Of a DNA stretch of 9,754 nucleotides, positions 7,031-9,754 are shown piece after piece. The position numbers and the translations under genes are program-made. The number at the start of each line of letters is the position of its first letter. Position 1 is the stretch's first letter. Origin of the DNA: an uncultured Mucilaginibacter sp. (lineage in GTDB: Bacteria; Bacteroidota; Bacteroidia; Sphingobacteriales; Sphingobacteriaceae); contig CAISKH010000295.1 of the NCBI GenBank assembly GCA_903885865.1, forward strand, positions 1 through 9,754. The letters run 5' to 3'. The notes under the pieces are model-generated. The model worked only from the letters and a program-made list of their open reading frames with translations, did not search any database and was not told where the DNA came from.

Positions 7031-9349
7031 ATGAAAGCAATTGCATTTTTTAAGTTATTCCGTGTACTTGATGTGAAAGCAGCATTGTTATTATTAACAG
7101 GTATAACCTGTTTGGTGATGATGAGCGCTAAACCGGGGCCAAAACCTAAAAAGAAAGTAGCACCGGGTACCTCCAGGCAGCATATTGAATGGAAAGATTT
7201 TGGCGGTGGCCCCGACCATTCAAAATTTGTTGAATTTACACAGATCAACAAAAAGAATGTAGCACAGCTTGAACCGGCATTTGTATATCCAAGCGGTGAT
7301 AATGCGGGGTATAAGTTTAACCCCATTATTGTGGATAATGTAATGTATTTGCTGGCGAAAAACAGTTCAATGATAGCCCTTAATGCCACAACGGGTAAGG
7401 AAATATGGATACATGCTAACCTGCGCGGTATAATTCAGCGGGGTGTTAATTTTTGGGAAAGCCCCGATAAAAAACAAAAGCGGTTGATGATATGCCTGGG
7501 CAATAGTTTGCAGGCCATTGATGCCAACACCGGCAAATCCATCCTTACCTTTGGCGACGGTGGTTCTGTTGACCTGAAACAAGGCCTTGACCGCGATCCG
7601 TCACAATTTGGGCGCGCGGCATCAACCGCGCCGGGCCATATTTATAAAAATTTAATATTGCTGGGCTCTTCACCCGGCGAGCCTCTATTTTCGGGCCCGG
7701 GCCATGTAAGGGCATTTAATGTTATTACCGGAAAACAGGAATGGATATTTCATACCATCCCCTTCCCCGGCGAACCTGGTTACGAGACATGGCCAAAAGA
7801 TGCCTATAAATATGTAGGCGCTATTAATACCTGGGGCGAAATATCAGTCGATGAAAAACATGGCATAGCGTACTTCCCTTTAGGCTCGCCAACTTATGAT
7901 TATGACGGCGTCGACCGCGCGGGCAACGGTTTGTATGGCGACTGCATACTGGCGCTTGATGCGCGCACGGGCAAACATTTATGGCATTTCCAGACTGTGC
8001 ATCATGATCTTTGGGATTATGACCTTACAGCTGCGCCGCAACTTATTACCGTTAACCATAACGGCAAAGAGGTGGATGCTGTGGCCGTAGCTTCGAAAAA
8101 CGGCTTTTTGTATGTATTTAACCGCATTACAGGCAAACCACTATGGCCTATCGAGGAGCGCCCGGTTCCGCAAAGCGAGATGCCTGATGAAAAGACATCG
8201 CCTACTCAACCTTTTCCAACTGTAATACCGCCATTTCAAAGGCATACGGTTACGGTTGATGACATTAATCCTTATTTAAAGCCTGATGTTAGGGAAAAAA
8301 TGATAGCAAGGGTGGCCGCCGCCAAGGCTGGGCCATTCCAACCGCTTTCTGATAAATATGAAACTATCGCCATACCAGGTTCGGTAGGTGGCGCTAGCTA
8401 CGGCAATACAGCGGCAAATCCGGATAAAGGATTGGTATATGTAATGTTCCAGGAGCTACCTGATTTTTATATGCTTAAAAAGCGGCCTGATCCAACTTCG
8501 CCAAACTCGCGTGTAACCGCCGCGGTTGCCAATAGCATGAATCAGGGACAAGTATCCTACGCGCTATATTGCCAGTCATGTCATGGCACTGATAAAGCTG
8601 GCATAACCGAATTAGGCCCTTCGCTGCTTAATTTAAATGGCAGGATTCCTTTAGATGTTTTTAAATCAACGGTAGGCACCGGCCGCGGAAGGATGCCGGG
8701 TTTCGCGCATTTAGAAGAACGGACAATTGACGATATTTATACCTACCTCACACCGGCAGCCCTTAACCGGCACTTGATTGATGTACCACTAGCCATGCCT
8801 GATGGCCCTGTGGTAGCTTCAGGGGGAGCGCCAATGAAAACACCGGTAGTAAATCCTTACGGCTTTACAGGTATGAAAGATTACCCTGCTGGCTATACCG
8901 GCCCCAGGGTTCAATACATTGAACGCTCAGACTATGGTGTTTCGGTACCCAACCTGTTATCTCCGCCATGGTGTGGCATTGCAGCCTACGACCTCAACAA
9001 AGGCGTTATCAAATGGAGAATTCCGCTGGGCGACAATAAAAGAGATGGCGTAATTGGTAAAGGAGCGCCAAACGGAACGCAGGGTAAAGGAATGGTTATT
9101 ACCGCTTCGGGGTTGGTATTTGCTACCTGTATTGATGGAAAATTAAGAGCAATTGATGCCGACAACGGCAACGTTATATGGACATACGACTTGCAAAGAG
9201 GTAATCCTGCCGGCATACCGGCGGTCTATGAATCAAATGGCCGCGAATATTTAGTGGTATGCTCAACAGGCGGTTTAATTGATAAAACAAAGAACGACGC
9301 TGATGTACCTAAAGGGTATATTGTATTTGCGTTGCCTGAAAAGAAATAG
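7031..9349 (+). CDS. PQQ-dependent quinoprotein dehydrogenase with internal c-type cytochrome domain (array copy 2)
   Basis: This 772-residue paralogue of the upstream gene starts 14 bp after its stop codon. The start is supported by the leader MKAIAFFKLF...VKAALLLLTGITCLVMM; Cys27 could be a degenerate lipidation site, otherwise cleavage would fall near residue 33. A Pro/Lys-rich linker (KPGPKPKKK) follows. The first propeller motif is WKDFGGGPDHSKF. Predicted PQQ-site residues are Trp268, Asp329 (HHDLWDYD) and Lys356, keeping the 27-residue Asp-Lys spacing of E. coli Gcd. The block KTSPTQPFPT is also Gcd-like. Met472 stands at the inferred Asn607 position, as in copy 1. The cytochrome c domain has CQSCH at 514-518 and probable axial Met555 (GRMPGF). 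The linker after it (HLIDVPLAMPDGPVV) lacks the Gly/Arg repeats of copy 1. The final blades end with LVVCSTGG and the same C-terminal ALPEKK. Predicted role: periplasmic oxidation of a sugar or alcohol coupled to heme reduction; the substrate is unknown. Almost certainly co-transcribed with its neighbours. Confidence 0.9.
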   Translation: MKAIAFFKLFRVLDVKAALLLLTGITCLVMMSAKPGPKPKKKVAPGTSRQHIEWKDFGGGPDHSKFVEFTQINKKNVAQLEPAFVYPSGDNAGYKFNPIIVDNVMYLLAKNSSMIALNATTGKEIWIHANLRGIIQRGVNFWESPDKKQKRLMICLGNSLQAIDANTGKSILTFGDGGSVDLKQGLDRDPSQFGRAASTAPGHIYKNLILLGSSPGEPLFSGPGHVRAFNVITGKQEWIFHTIPFPGEPGYETWPKDAYKYVGAINTWGEISVDEKHGIAYFPLGSPTYDYDGVDRAGNGLYGDCILALDARTGKHLWHFQTVHHDLWDYDLTAAPQLITVNHNGKEVDAVAVASKNGFLYVFNRITGKPLWPIEERPVPQSEMPDEKTSPTQPFPTVIPPFQRHTVTVDDINPYLKPDVREKMIARVAAAKAGPFQPLSDKYETIAIPGSVGGASYGNTAANPDKGLVYVMFQELPDFYMLKKRPDPTSPNSRVTAAVANSMNQGQVSYALYCQSCHGTDKAGITELGPSLLNLNGRIPLDVFKSTVGTGRGRMPGFAHLEERTIDDIYTYLTPAALNRHLIDVPLAMPDGPVVASGGAPMKTPVVNPYGFTGMKDYPAGYTGPRVQYIERSDYGVSVPNLLSPPWCGIAAYDLNKGVIKWRIPLGDNKRDGVIGKGAPNGTQGKGMVITASGLVFATCIDGKLRAIDADNGNVIWTYDLQRGNPAGIPAVYESNGREYLVVCSTGGLIDKTKNDADVPKGYIVFALPEKK

Positions 9350-9365
9350 TTAGAATAGATTATAT

Positions 9366-9754
9366 ATGAAACTGATTGCATTTTCAAAATTATTCGGATC
9401 AACAGGTATTAAGGCCGGTATATTAGTATTAACCGGTGTAGCCTGTGTTGCTATGGCTCCGGCAGGTGGTAATAGCGGGCCCAAGCCTAAAAGGAAGCTT
9501 ACATCAGTCATCCCCCCGCAACATACGGAATGGAAGGATTGGGGTGGTGGCCCTGATGCTTCAAAGTTTGTAAACTTTACACAGATCAATAAAAAGAACA
9601 TCGATCAGTTGGATGTTGCATTTGTTTATAATACCAGCGATAATTCGGGTTATAAATTCAACCCTATTATCGTTGATAATGTGATGTATGTTTTGGCGAA
9701 GAATAGCTCACTGGTTGCCCTTGATGCCACCACAGGTAAAGAAATATGGATACA
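9366..9754 (+). CDS. PQQ-dependent quinoprotein dehydrogenase, N-terminal part (array copy 3, cut by window edge)
   Basis: The first 129 codons of a third paralogue start 16 bp after copy 2 and run off the right edge. The leader MKLIAFSKLFG...IKAGILVLTGVACVAMA aligns with copy 2 and keeps its Cys (Cys27, context GVAC), followed by a Pro/Lys-rich linker (GPKPKRK). The mature start has EWKDWGGGPDASKF, where copies 1 and 2 have a Phe after Asp and a His before Ser. FTQINKKN, FNPIIVDNVMYVLAKN and ATTGKEIWI follow, matching the first propeller blade of the paralogues. The PQQ active site and any cytochrome domain lie beyond the window, so function is assigned only by paralogy. Confidence 0.88.
   Translation, partial: MKLIAFSKLFGSTGIKAGILVLTGVACVAMAPAGGNSGPKPKRKLTSVIPPQHTEWKDWGGGPDASKFVNFTQINKKNIDQLDVAFVYNTSDNSGYKFNPIIVDNVMYVLAKNSSLVALDATTGKEIWI

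Larger units (their letters stand above)
4650..9754 (+). repeat. Tandem array of three paralogous gene-plus-spacer units
   Basis: Three collinear units start at 4650, 7031 and 9366 (the last incomplete), each carrying a quinoprotein gene; complete units are about 2.3-2.4 kb. Even the junctions are repeated: after the shared GAAAAGAAATAG gene end, the spacers are TTATAATAGATTGT (7017-7030) and TTAGAATAGATTATAT (9350-9365). Copies 1 and 2 share exact nucleotide runs of 27 bp (4971-4997 with 7322-7348) and 33 bp (6072-6104 with 8423-8455). Most other positions have diverged, many synonymously, so the duplication is not very recent or conversion is patchy. Confidence 0.9.

Overview
The window looks like chromosomal DNA of a Bacteroidota bacterium, probably Sphingobacteriaceae (Mucilaginibacter/Pedobacter type). 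This rests on the gene families, AT-rich intergenic DNA, the absence of Shine-Dalgarno sequences before any start codon, and secreted proteins with Bacteroidota-like leaders. The genus is an inference.

Left part (1-4119, minus strand): two genes read leftwards. The upstream one (1510-4119) encodes a large signal-less glucosidase of the GH63/MGH1-like class. After an 88-bp gap containing a 34-bp hairpin comes a secreted M1-family zinc metallopeptidase (start at 1421), which runs off the left edge of the window. Its HEFGH...E zinc site is visible.

Middle (4120-4649): a roughly 530-bp AT-rich divergent intergenic region with no convincing gene. It must hold the promoters of the leftward glucosidase and of the rightward operon. 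The only structured element found is an 8-bp-arm inverted repeat near the glucosidase start.

Right part (4650-9754, plus strand): a tandem array of three paralogous PQQ-dependent quinoprotein dehydrogenases, the third cut by the window edge. In the two complete copies a c-type cytochrome domain (CxxCH plus a distal Met) is inserted inside the beta-propeller, so each polypeptide can oxidise a substrate at PQQ and pass electrons to its own heme. Catalytic positions known from E. coli membrane glucose dehydrogenase (Trp, Asp, Lys) are present with nearly the same spacing. The genes are separated by 14 and 16 bp of nearly identical spacer, so the array arose by tandem duplication of a gene-plus-spacer unit and is probably one operon. 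The copies differ in their leader Cys, in a Gly/Arg-rich linker present only in copy 1, and in local residues, which suggests diversification after duplication.

The glucosidase appears cytoplasmic and the dehydrogenases periplasmic, so a shared pathway is possible but not shown. No PQQ biosynthesis gene is present in the window.
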